6,698 nucleotides of DNA, from the NCBI GenBank assembly GCA_027322565.1, contig DAHVRG010000086.1:1-6698 (forward strand), given 5' to 3'. Of the stretch, positions 1-5,698 are shown piece by piece (positions within the stretch are counted from its first letter, which is position 1; every line of letters starts with the position of its first letter). The position numbers and the translations under genes were made by a program. The notes under the pieces are model-generated. The model did not search any database and had not been told where the DNA came from. It saw only the letters and a list, made by a program, of their open reading frames with translations. Source of the DNA: Georgenia sp. GTDB lineage: Bacteria > Actinomycetota > Actinomycetes > Actinomycetales > Actinomycetaceae.

Positions 1-381
1 GCCGCTCGCGGCGCGGTTGCCGACGTCATCATCGACCGCACCCGGGACAACGGCACGCTACGGGTCCTCACGCTCGAACCCGCCCTGGAGCAGCAGCTCC
101 TCGAGTCCCTGCGGCCCGGTGACCAGGGGTCCCAGCTCTCCCTTCCCCCCGACCGGGTGGAGGCCCTGCTCGACTCCCTGCGTCGGCGCATCCAGGAGGT
201 GGAGTCCACGGGGCGCCAGGCCGCGGTGGTGTGTGCCCCGGCGATCCGGCCCGCCCTGCGTCGTCTGGCAGCCCTCGCGGTGCCGCGCATCACGGTACTG
301 TCGTACAACGAGGTGACCGGAACGTCGCTCACGATCGAGACCGTGGGGGTGGTGGGTGTCGAGCAGGCAATTGCGCCTTGA
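1..381 (+). CDS. flhA: FlhA, flagellar type III export gate protein (C-terminal part)
   Basis: The first 126 codons are the tail of an open frame that enters from the left edge and stops with TGA at 379-381. The C-terminal signature VLSYNEV (nt 298-318), followed by an alternating hydrophobic strand ending IETVGVVG, is typical of the end of FlhA, where Gram-positive members carry a similar (V/I)(L/I)SYNE motif. Upstream, the QQLLESL helix and the segment running from VCAPAIRPALRRL fit the last cytoplasmic subdomains, which in the family bind export chaperones and substrates at the flagellar basal body. The membrane-spanning N-terminal half, expected to be several hundred residues, lies outside the window. 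The stop codon overlaps the next gene, so the two are probably translationally coupled in one operon. Family assignment is confident; it could only be confused with a type III secretion paralogue, and the csrA/che context argues against that. Confidence 0.93.
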   Translation, partial: AARGAVADVIIDRTRDNGTLRVLTLEPALEQQLLESLRPGDQGSQLSLPPDRVEALLDSLRRRIQEVESTGRQAAVVCAPAIRPALRRLAALAVPRITVLSYNEVTGTSLTIETVGVVGVEQAIAP

Positions 382-721
382 CGGTCCCGACCTGCCGGAG
401 CTGATCCGGCAGGCGGAGTCGGCCGGCGGGCACGTGGTGCGCGCCGTGCGGCTGCGCAGGGGCCTGCTGCAGCGCCGCTGGTTCGAGATCACCGTCGAGC
501 TCCCCCGAAAGCCCGCGAACGTCGTCGCGCTCGCACCCCGCGGGACGGTGGCGCGCCCACCGGTGGTCAGCACGCGCGGCGGGGCCGCCGCCAAGCCCGG
601 CCCGGCGGGGCTGGACGACCTGCTGGCGGCCGCCGAGGCCGCCGAACGGTACGACACGGCCGTCTCGCGCAGCGCCCGGCAGTCGCGTGCCGCTTCGTCG
701 GGCAAGCGACGCGGCAGGTAG
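356..721 (+). CDS. Small protein resembling a stand-alone FlhF N-terminal domain
   Basis: A 121-residue protein read from GTG 356, overlapping the end of flhA by 26 nt. A TTG at 371 would start it as (M)RLDGPDLPELI and leave an 11-nt overlap. This fits better how FlhF-like N-domains begin, but its Shine-Dalgarno (AGCAGG, 362-367) is only 3 nt away. Residues 6-50 read as a strand (LRLDG), a helix (LPELIRQAESAGG), a strand (HVVRAVRLRRG) and a strand (RRWFEITVEL). This resembles the short N-terminal domain that precedes the SRP-type GTPase in FlhF, a protein that in other bacteria controls flagellar placement. No GTPase P-loop or other G motif follows. The rest is a Pro/Ala-rich linker, a short helix GLDDLLAAAEAAERYD, and a basic tail ending SSGKRRGR. 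Its position between flhA and csrA, where FlhF often lies, supports a flagellar role. The homology is my inference from pattern, so the function stays open. Confidence 0.8.
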   Translation: MSSRQLRLDGPDLPELIRQAESAGGHVVRAVRLRRGLLQRRWFEITVELPRKPANVVALAPRGTVARPPVVSTRGGAAAKPGPAGLDDLLAAAEAAERYDTAVSRSARQSRAASSGKRRGR

Positions 722-731
722 GGTCGATCAG

Positions 732-971
732 GTGTTGGTACTGAGCCGTCGGGTGGGCGAGCGGATCGTGATCGGGGAGGACATCGTCCTCACCGTCGTC
801 GAGGTGCGCAACGACAGCGTCCGGCTCGGGATCGACGCACCGCGGCACGTGGCTGTCAACCGGGCCGAGGTGCTCCGAGCCGTCGAGGAGGCCAACCGGG
901 CCGCCGCCACCGCCGGCGACGACGATCTCGACGCCCTGCGCAACCTGCGGCCGCCCAAGCCCGGCAGCTGA
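732..971 (+). CDS. csrA: CsrA, carbon storage/translational regulator
   Basis: 79 residues from GTG 732, with a purine-rich GGTAGGG (716-722) about 9 nt upstream. The frame is open back to 687, but the family always begins with M-L-V-L-(S/T)-R, which is met exactly by V1-L2-V3-L4-S5-R6-R7. CsrA is a small dimeric beta protein that binds GGA motifs in mRNA leaders and usually blocks ribosome access. The RNA-binding residues known from E. coli CsrA (L4, R6, R7, R44) are all present, as are VGERIVIG and VRLGIDAP. Residues 49-79 form a helix and a C-terminal tail (DDDLDALRNLRPPKPGS) longer than in E. coli (61 residues). The gene starts 10 nt after the preceding stop, so it is cotranscribed with flhA and the FlhF-like gene. 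Its usual antagonist in Gram-positives, FliW, is not in this window. Neighbouring leaders such as that of MCP1 are possible targets (inference). Confidence 0.95.
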   Translation: MLVLSRRVGERIVIGEDIVLTVVEVRNDSVRLGIDAPRHVAVNRAEVLRAVEEANRAAATAGDDDLDALRNLRPPKPGS

Positions 972-994
972 CGCGCGCCGGCACGGTCGGCGCC

Positions 995-1014
995 CGCGTG
1001 GGACATCCCGCGTG
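995..1014 (+). terminator. Inverted repeat after csrA, possible weak terminator
   Basis: Arms CGCGTGGG (995-1002) and CCCGCGTG (1007-1014) can pair over 8 bp (two G-U) around the loop ACAT, 23 nt after the csrA stop. No T-run follows, so classical intrinsic termination is not clear. It may instead mark the 3' end or form part of the structured gap. GGA at 1001-1003 sits at the stem/loop border. Confidence 0.4.
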
Positions 1015-1090
1015 TGAGGCGGCCCACCACCGGGTGGTCTCACGACCCATCGGGCCCGCCCGATAGGTGGGGTGTGCGCATGACGCGCAC
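1014..1090 (+). other. Three further tandem inverted repeats in the csrA-mcp gap
   Basis: Read directly from the sequence: (a) GTGAG 1014-1018 pairs with CTCAC 1039-1043, enclosing CCACC 1024-1028 with GGTGG 1033-1037. (b) ATCGGG 1049-1054 pairs with CCCGAT 1059-1064 across the loop CCCG. (c) GTGCGC 1074-1079 pairs with GCGCAC 1085-1090 across ATGAC. With the repeat at 995-1014, this makes four nearly contiguous hairpins in about 95 nt. At this GC content short stems arise by chance, but the density and order are notable. They could be terminator remnants, a structured leader or a small RNA. No known riboswitch family was recognised. Confidence 0.4.
1039..1065 (+). promoter_or_regulatory. Weak sigma-28-like promoter candidate upstream of MCP1
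   Basis: CTCA (1039-1042), then 16 nt, then CCCGATA (1059-1065). The -10 side matches the flagellar sigma factor consensus GCCGATA(A/T) at 6 of 8 positions; the -35 side is poor against TAAA. The -10 half lies inside an inverted repeat, which could itself explain the match. Chemoreceptor genes are common targets of this sigma factor, so the location is sensible. A start site near 1072 would give a leader of about 120 nt to ATG 1194. Confidence 0.3.
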
Positions 1091-1107
1091 GGCCGGCCCC
1101 AGCGAGA

Positions 1108-1186
1108 GGACGGCGTCGCACCGGCCCGGGCGGGGTCCGCGGACGGCGTCGCCAGCCCCCCGTGGACCGGCCTGGACCGACCAGGA
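1108..1186 (+). promoter_or_regulatory. GGA-rich leader, candidate CsrA binding region
   Basis: Five GGA triplets lie in 79 nt, at 1108, 1141, 1164, 1174 and 1184. The last three are exactly 10 nt apart, in a degenerate decamer repeat (1161-1190), and the last is inside the Shine-Dalgarno AGGA of MCP1. CsrA proteins recognise GGA, preferably within ANGGA in a loop, with one site on the ribosome binding site. The csrA gene ends 222 nt before this receptor gene. Regulation is inferred from the motif only. Confidence 0.35.
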
Positions 1187-1190
1187 AAGA
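1171..1190 (+). promoter_or_regulatory. MCP1 ribosome binding site, partly inside a small hairpin
   Basis: AGGAAAGA (1183-1190) includes an AGGA core 7 nt before ATG 1194, which decides the chosen start. CCTGG (1171-1175) is the reverse complement of CCAGG (1181-1185), with the loop ACCGA, so the first half of the Shine-Dalgarno can be sequestered in a 5-bp stem. The stem is short, so its effect may be modest. Confidence 0.5.
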
Positions 1191-1193
1191 CCG

Positions 1194-2795
1194 ATGTCCA
1201 CACCCACCGCCCCGCGCCAGCGCCGTTCCCTCCGCGACCTCTCGGTCGGCGTGAAGATCACCGCCGCCGTCGGCGTCGTCGCCGTCGTCGCCCTCCTCGT
1301 GGGCGTGCTCGGCATCCTCCAGGTCCGCGGCCTCGCGGACGCCCAGAACAGGATGTACGAGCAGCGGGTGTCGCCGATGCTCGAGCTCGCGCGGGCCCAG
1401 CACCTCTTCCAGGGAACCCGTCTCACGGCGAGCACCATGGGGCTGCGGCCGCACCAGACCGACGAGGTGCTCGAGGAGCTCGATGTCCGCGAGGCGGAGA
1501 CCGTCGAGATGCTCGAGGGCTACCGTGAATACGCACTGGACGCGGCGGACGTCGACGAGTCGATCGCCAGTGTGCGGGAGTACCACGCGCAGGCCCGAGG
1601 CGCCTGGGCCGACGTCGTCCGGACGGGCGACGTCGACGCACAGCTCGCGACGTACCTCGAGACCCTGGGCCCCGTCGGCGTCGCCGCCGGCGAGCAGATG
1701 GAGGCGGGTCTGGCCCAGCAGGCAGAGCTCGCGGACGGCGACAACGACACTGCAGTCGAGCAGGCCGCGAGCACCCAGGTCTTCCTCGTCGTCGTCCTCG
1801 TCGTCGGGCTCGTCGCGGGGCTCGCGGTAGCGCTGCTCGTCGTCCGGCAGATCATGCGGACGGTCGCGGCCGTGCAGACGGCCGTCACCGCTCTCGGCGA
1901 GGGCGACCTCACCACGCTGCCCGACGTCGACACCGGGGACGAGCTCGGGCGGATGGCTCAGGACCTCGGCCGGTCGATCACCCAGCTGCGCACCACCGTC
2001 GGTGCCGTGACCGAGGCCGCCCAGACTGTCGCGTCCGGTGCGGAGGAGCTCGCGGCCGCCACCACCCAGACCGCGTCCGGTGCCGAGGAGGCGTCCGCCC
2101 AGTCCGGTGTCGTCGCCTCCGCCGCCGAGCAGGTCAGCCAGAGCATCCAGACCGTCGCCGCCGGCGCCGAGCAGATGGGGGCCTCCATCCGGGAGATCGC
2201 CCAGAACTCGACGGAGGCCGCCAAGGTGGCCGGTGAGGCCACCGAGCAGGCCGCCGCGACCAACGAGACGGTCGCCAAGCTCGGCGCCTCCTCCGCGGAG
2301 ATCGGCAACGTCATCAAGGTCATCACCACGGTGGCCGAGCAGACCAACCTCCTCGCGCTCAACGCGACCATCGAGGCCGCGCGCGCCGGCGAGGCGGGCA
2401 AGGGCTTCGCCGTCGTCGCGAGCGAGGTCAAGGAGCTGGCCCAGGAGACCGCGAAGGCCTCGGAGGACATCTCCCGTCGGATCGAGGCGATCCAGGAGGA
2501 CACGACCGGCGCGGTCGCCGCCATCGGCGACATCAGCCAGATCATCGCCCGGATCAACGATTACCAGATGACCATCGCCTCGGCGGTCGAGGAGCAGACG
2601 GCGACGACCAACGAGATGTCGCGGAGCGTCGCCGAGGCCGCCTCGGGCTCCGGCGAGATCGCGCGGAACATCGCAGCAATCGCCGACACCGCGCGGAACG
2701 ACAGCGGGACGATGGTGCAGATGCAGTCCGCCGTCTCCGAGCTCGCGCAGGTCTCCGAGGGGCTGCGCTCCCAGGTCGCCCAGTTCCGACTCTGA
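1194..2795 (+). CDS. Methyl-accepting chemotaxis protein (MCP1)
   Basis: A complete 533-residue transmembrane chemoreceptor. In order: a short basic cytoplasmic N-terminus (1-21); TM1 (about 22-42); an extracytoplasmic sensor of about 150 residues, helical and of the four-helix-bundle type, ligand unknown; TM2 (about 196-217); a HAMP linker (about 218-269) with GDL at 237-239 and DELG at 249-252; then a long coiled-coil signalling domain. The conserved hairpin tip, [18 protein letters not shown] (383-400), is the region that contacts CheA and CheW. Glu pairs at 284/285, 298/299 and 466/467 are candidate adaptation sites. The protein ends VAQFRL, without an NWETF-type CheR/CheB docking pentapeptide. 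ATG 1194 is chosen for its AGGA Shine-Dalgarno. An in-frame ATG at 1080, preceded by AGGTGGGG (1065-1072), would add 38 low-complexity Pro/Arg/Ser-rich residues. It should deliver ligand signals to the CheA/CheW pair encoded next. Confidence 0.95.
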   Translation: MSTPTAPRQRRSLRDLSVGVKITAAVGVVAVVALLVGVLGILQVRGLADAQNRMYEQRVSPMLELARAQHLFQGTRLTASTMGLRPHQTDEVLEELDVREAETVEMLEGYREYALDAADVDESIASVREYHAQARGAWADVVRTGDVDAQLATYLETLGPVGVAAGEQMEAGLAQQAELADGDNDTAVEQAASTQVFLVVVLVVGLVAGLAVALLVVRQIMRTVAAVQTAVTALGEGDLTTLPDVDTGDELGRMAQDLGRSITQLRTTVGAVTEAAQTVASGAEELAAATTQTASGAEEASAQSGVVASAAEQVSQSIQTVAAGAEQMGASIREIAQNSTEAAKVAGEATEQAAATNETVAKLGASSAEIGNVIKVITTVAEQTNLLALNATIEAARAGEAGKGFAVVASEVKELAQETAKASEDISRRIEAIQEDTTGAVAAIGDISQIIARINDYQMTIASAVEEQTATTNEMSRSVAEAASGSGEIARNIAAIADTARNDSGTMVQMQSAVSELAQVSEGLRSQVAQFRL

Positions 2796-2798
2796 CCG

Positions 2799-2827
2799 TT
2801 CAGGACCCGCGGCTCGGCCGCCGATAT
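2799..2827 (+). promoter_or_regulatory. Sigma-28 (FliA/SigD-type) promoter candidate upstream of cheA
   Basis: GCCGATAT at 2820-2827 equals the -10 element of the Bacillus SigD consensus at all 8 positions and the FliA element at 7 of 8. The upstream element is weak: TTCA (2799-2802) at a 17-nt spacing. It lies just after the MCP1 stop and about 50 nt before the cheA start, in the only gap available for a cheA-cheW promoter. Actinobacterial motility sigma factors may use a different -35, so a weak TAAA match does not exclude it. Confidence 0.45.
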
Positions 2828-2866
2828 CAGTGAGGTGTGCGCGGCACGCGCACGCACCGGAGGCAT

Positions 2867-2872
2867 GGAGGT
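2867..2872 (+). promoter_or_regulatory. cheA ribosome binding site
   Basis: GGAGGT lies 6 nt upstream of GTG 2879. This favours that GTG over ATG 2888 (14 residues before the first conserved helix residues are lost is not the issue; spacing would be 15 nt) and over GTG 2837, which has no comparable site. Confidence 0.75.
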
Positions 2873-2878
2873 ACACCG

Positions 2879-5230
2879 GTGGAAGGTATGGACGAGATCG
2901 TCCACGAGTTCCTCGTCGAGAGCTACGAGAACCTCGACCAGCTCGACCAGGACCTCGTCGCGCTCGAGAGCGCGCCGACGTCGCGGGAGCTGCTGAGCAG
3001 CATCTTCCGTACCGTGCACACGATCAAGGGCACGAGCGGGTTCCTGGGGTACGCCAACCTCGAGCGCGTCTCCCACACGGGGGAGAACCTGCTGGCCCAG
3101 CTGCGGGACGGGGCCCGGTCGATGGACCAGCCCACCACCGACGTGCTGCTCGCGCTCGTCGACACCCTGCGGGCGATCCTCGGCGCCATCGAGGCGGGCC
3201 GGGGCGACGACTACGACGTCGAGCCGACCATCACCCGGATCGTCGAGATCCAGGAGGGGCCGGCCCCTGGCGCCGCGGACGCGGAGCACGCCGAGGTGGA
3301 CGTCGCGGTCGGGCAGGACGTGGAGCCGGTCGAGGGCACCGCGGACCCGGTCGCGGAGAGCGTGCCCGGCGACCAGGACCAGCCGGACGCCGAGCCTGCA
3401 CCGCCGCCCGCCGCGACCGCCCCGGTGAAGAAGGTCATCGGCCGGCGGAAGGCCGCCGCGTCCCACGACGCCGAGCCGCAGCCTGCCCCCGAGCCGCCGG
3501 CCGGCCCGGCCGCGGCGCAGGAGACCCCTGCCCCGGCCCCCGGCCGGGAGACGGAGCAGGTCCGGCACGCCGTCGAGAGCGCGATCCGGGTGGACGTCGG
3601 CCTGCTCGACAGCCTCATGCGGCACGTCGGCGAGCTCGTCCTCGTCCGCAACCAGGTCGACCGCCTCGCGGACCGGTCCCAGGACGTCGAGCTCACCCGC
3701 TCCGCCCAGCGCCTCAGCCTCATCGCCGGAGAGCTGCAGGAGGGCGTCATGAAGACGCGGATGCAGCCCATCGAGCACGTGTGGAACAAGATGCCCCGGG
3801 TGGTCCGGGACCTTGCTGCGTCGCTCGACCGCAAGGTCGGCCTCACCATGCTCGGCGGCGAGACCGAGCTCGACCGCTCCCTCCTCGAGGCCGTCAAGGA
3901 CCCGCTGACCCACCTCGTGCGCAACGCCGTCGACCACGGCATCGAGAACCCCGAGGAACGGGTCGCTGCCGGCAAGCCCGCCCAGGGGCAGGTGACGCTG
4001 CGCGCGTACCACGCCGGCGGACAGGTCGTCGTCGAGATCGTCGACGACGGTCGCGGCATCGACCCCGACGCCGTCGCCGCCAGCGCCCTGGCCAAGGGCC
4101 TGCGCACCGAGGAGCAGATCCGGACACTGAGCCAGCAGGAGATCTTCCACCTGCTGTTCCTGCCGGGCTTCTCCACCGCGAAGGCCGTGACGAACGTGTC
4201 CGGCCGCGGCGTCGGGATGGACGTCGTCCGGACGAAAATCGAGGCGATCGGCGGCTCCGTCGACGTCGAGTCGACGATGGGTGCCGGCACGACGTGGCGG
4301 CTGCGCATCCCGCTGACGCTGGCGATCATGCCCGCCCTCACCGTGGGCTGCGGCGAGGAGACGTTCGCGATCTCCCAGTCCAACCTCCTCGAGCTGGTCG
4401 CCGTGGAGTCCTCCCAGTTCGAGCACGTCGGGAGCTCGCCGGTGTACCGGCTGCGCGGGGAGCTGCTGCCCCTCGTCACCCTCTCCGACGTCCTTGGCCT
4501 GGAGACGGAGCCGCCGGAGTCCTGCGTCATCGCCGTCCTCCAGGCCGACGACCAGCGTTTCGGCCTCGTCGTGGACCGCGTCCTCAACAACGAGGAGATC
4601 GTCATCAAGGCGATCTCCGGCCGGATCAAGCAGATCGGCCTGTACAGCGGGGCCACGGTGCTTGGCCACGGGGTCGTCGCGCTGATCCTCGACGTCCAGG
4701 CCATCGCCCGCCGCACCCTCAACGGGGACACCGACGCCATCCGGCAGGCGAACGCCGCCGCCCGGGTCGCCGACCGCGGGGAGGGTGAGCAGCTGCTCGT
4801 CGTCTCGGCCGCCGACGGCCGCCGCGTCGCCGTCCCGCTGGCCGCGGTCACCCGGCTCGAGACCATGCCCACCGACCGGGTCGAGCGAGTCGGCAGCCGG
4901 GAGGTCGTCCAGTACCGCGGCGACCTGCTGCCGCTGGTCCGGCTCGACCGCGCCCTCGGCGCGTTCGGCGCGGACGAGGCCGCAGAGCTCGACGTCGTCG
5001 TCCTCACCGTGGGGGAGGTCTCCGCGGCCGTCGTCGTCGACCAGATCGTCGACATCGTCGCCGACGACCCGCGGCGACACAGCACTCTCGACGACGCCGG
5101 CCTCACCGGGTCGACCGTCGTCCACGACCGCGTCACCGAGCTGCTCGACCCCGCCGAGCTGCTGCGCGGCCAGGCCATCGTGCCGACCACCGCAACACTG
5201 ACCGACCCGGAGCTGGTGAGCACCCGATGA
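2879..5230 (+). CDS. cheA: CheA, chemotaxis histidine kinase with two CheW-like domains
   Basis: 783 residues from GTG 2879. Domains in order: the P1 HPt domain (about 4-125) with the phospho-accepting H47 in TVHTIKGTSGFLG; a Pro/Ala/Glu-rich linker (about 127-232) with no recognisable P2 (CheY/CheB-binding) fold; P3 dimerisation helices (about 233-300); the P4 ATPase with its N box around HLVRNAVDHG (345-354), G1 DDGRG (389-393), F box LLFLPGFST (425-433), G2 GRGVGMD (442-448) and GAGTTW (468-473); P5a, CheW-like (about 484-615), with YRLRGELLPLVTL; and a second CheW-like domain P5b (about 634-765), with VQYRGDLLPLVRL. The enzyme autophosphorylates at H47 under receptor control and passes phosphate to CheY. 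All catalytic boxes look intact. The ATGA overlap with cheW indicates translational coupling. E. coli CheA is shorter (654 residues) and has one P5; the extra length here is P5b and the linker. No response regulator gene is in view. Confidence 0.97.
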   Translation: MEGMDEIVHEFLVESYENLDQLDQDLVALESAPTSRELLSSIFRTVHTIKGTSGFLGYANLERVSHTGENLLAQLRDGARSMDQPTTDVLLALVDTLRAILGAIEAGRGDDYDVEPTITRIVEIQEGPAPGAADAEHAEVDVAVGQDVEPVEGTADPVAESVPGDQDQPDAEPAPPPAATAPVKKVIGRRKAAASHDAEPQPAPEPPAGPAAAQETPAPAPGRETEQVRHAVESAIRVDVGLLDSLMRHVGELVLVRNQVDRLADRSQDVELTRSAQRLSLIAGELQEGVMKTRMQPIEHVWNKMPRVVRDLAASLDRKVGLTMLGGETELDRSLLEAVKDPLTHLVRNAVDHGIENPEERVAAGKPAQGQVTLRAYHAGGQVVVEIVDDGRGIDPDAVAASALAKGLRTEEQIRTLSQQEIFHLLFLPGFSTAKAVTNVSGRGVGMDVVRTKIEAIGGSVDVESTMGAGTTWRLRIPLTLAIMPALTVGCGEETFAISQSNLLELVAVESSQFEHVGSSPVYRLRGELLPLVTLSDVLGLETEPPESCVIAVLQADDQRFGLVVDRVLNNEEIVIKAISGRIKQIGLYSGATVLGHGVVALILDVQAIARRTLNGDTDAIRQANAAARVADRGEGEQLLVVSAADGRRVAVPLAAVTRLETMPTDRVERVGSREVVQYRGDLLPLVRLDRALGAFGADEAAELDVVVLTVGEVSAAVVVDQIVDIVADDPRRHSTLDDAGLTGSTVVHDRVTELLDPAELLRGQAIVPTTATLTDPELVSTR

Positions 5231-5643
5231 GCACGCAGTACGTCACCTTCACCCTCGGCGAGCACCACTACGGCATCGCCGTGGAGCGCGTCCTCGAGGT
5301 GTTGCCCGCCCGCAGCGCGGCCCGGGTGCCGCTCGCCCCGGACGACGTCGCGGGGCTCGTCAACCTCCGCGGCCAGGTGGTCCTCGCCCTCGACCTGCGC
5401 TCCCGGCTCGGACTGCCGGCGCGCGCCGAGGGGCGGCAGATGATGGTCGTCGTCAAGCTCGGCGACGAGTCCGCCGCCCTCCTCGTCGACCAGATCGGGG
5501 ACGTCGCCGACGTCGGTGAGGACCAGTTCGAGACCCCGCCGCAGACCCTCGCGCCCGAGCTCCGAGAGGTCATCCGCGGCGCGTACAAGCTTGCGGACCG
5601 GCTCCTGCTCGTCCTCGACGTCGACGCCGTCACGGCGGCCTGA
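5227..5643 (+). CDS. cheW: CheW, receptor-kinase coupling protein
   Basis: 138 residues from ATG 5227, which shares ATGA with the cheA stop (4-nt overlap); the upstream GAGCTGGTGAG stretch (5211-5221) offers a loose ribosome site. The protein is a single CheW domain of two beta-barrel halves. It starts with QYVTFTLGEHHYGIAVERVLEVL and carries the hallmark GLVNLRGQVV (43-52), whose R48 corresponds to the conserved Arg of the NLRG motif. It continues with the second half, AALLVDQIGDVADV. Many CheW proteins are slightly longer (E. coli 167 residues), but no core element is obviously missing. It should bind MCP tips and the CheA P5 domain, forming the array on the inner face of the membrane. Because CheA carries two CheW-like domains of its own, this protein may share or compete for the same array positions (inference). 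Confidence 0.95.
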   Translation: MSTQYVTFTLGEHHYGIAVERVLEVLPARSAARVPLAPDDVAGLVNLRGQVVLALDLRSRLGLPARAEGRQMMVVVKLGDESAALLVDQIGDVADVGEDQFETPPQTLAPELREVIRGAYKLADRLLLVLDVDAVTAA

Positions 5644-5655
5644 GCCGCCGCGTCG

Positions 5656-5688
5656 CCTCCCTCCCTCCCGTACACCCGCCCAGCCCGT
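5656..5688 (+). other. C-rich, G-poor tract between cheW and MCP2
   Basis: Of 33 nt, 21 are C and 4 are G, opening with CCTCCCTCCCTCCC (5656-5669). C-over-G bubbles in untranslated RNA are the known hallmark of Rho loading sites. The opposite strand carries three GGG runs and one GG, just short of a quadruplex motif. No promoter or hairpin was recognised here, so MCP2 is probably read from the cheA promoter, possibly with attenuation. Confidence 0.3.
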
Positions 5689-5698
5689 GAAGGACCCG

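Noticed and set aside
687..731. Upstream extension of csrA
   Set aside because: CsrA proteins begin at the (M/V)LVL(S/T)R strand; the 15 extra residues overlap the preceding gene and match nothing in the family.
1783..1830. GTC/CTC trinucleotide-rich stretch, possible simple repeat
   Set aside because: It codes for the Val/Leu residues of TM2 in preferred codons; no separate repeat is needed.
2809..2821. GCGGC/GCCGC mini-hairpin after the MCP1 stop as a terminator
   Set aside because: Only 5 bp, a 3-nt loop and no T-run; it also overlaps the promoter candidate.
567..2876. Very long open frame on the minus strand antisense to csrA and MCP1
   Set aside because: Artefact of G/C-ending codons on the plus strand. 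The product is repetitive (Gly/Leu/Asp/Arg-rich) with no domain, and it covers clearly real plus-strand genes.
2830..4788. 652-codon plus-strand frame overlapping cheA
   Set aside because: Arg/Pro/Gly-rich translation typical of a wrong frame in high-GC DNA; the cheA frame has all the kinase motifs.
2561..5125. Long minus-strand open frame opposite cheA, and another at 3211-5772
   Set aside because: Same codon-bias mirror effect. Both span genes with intact catalytic motifs on the plus strand and lack recognisable protein features.
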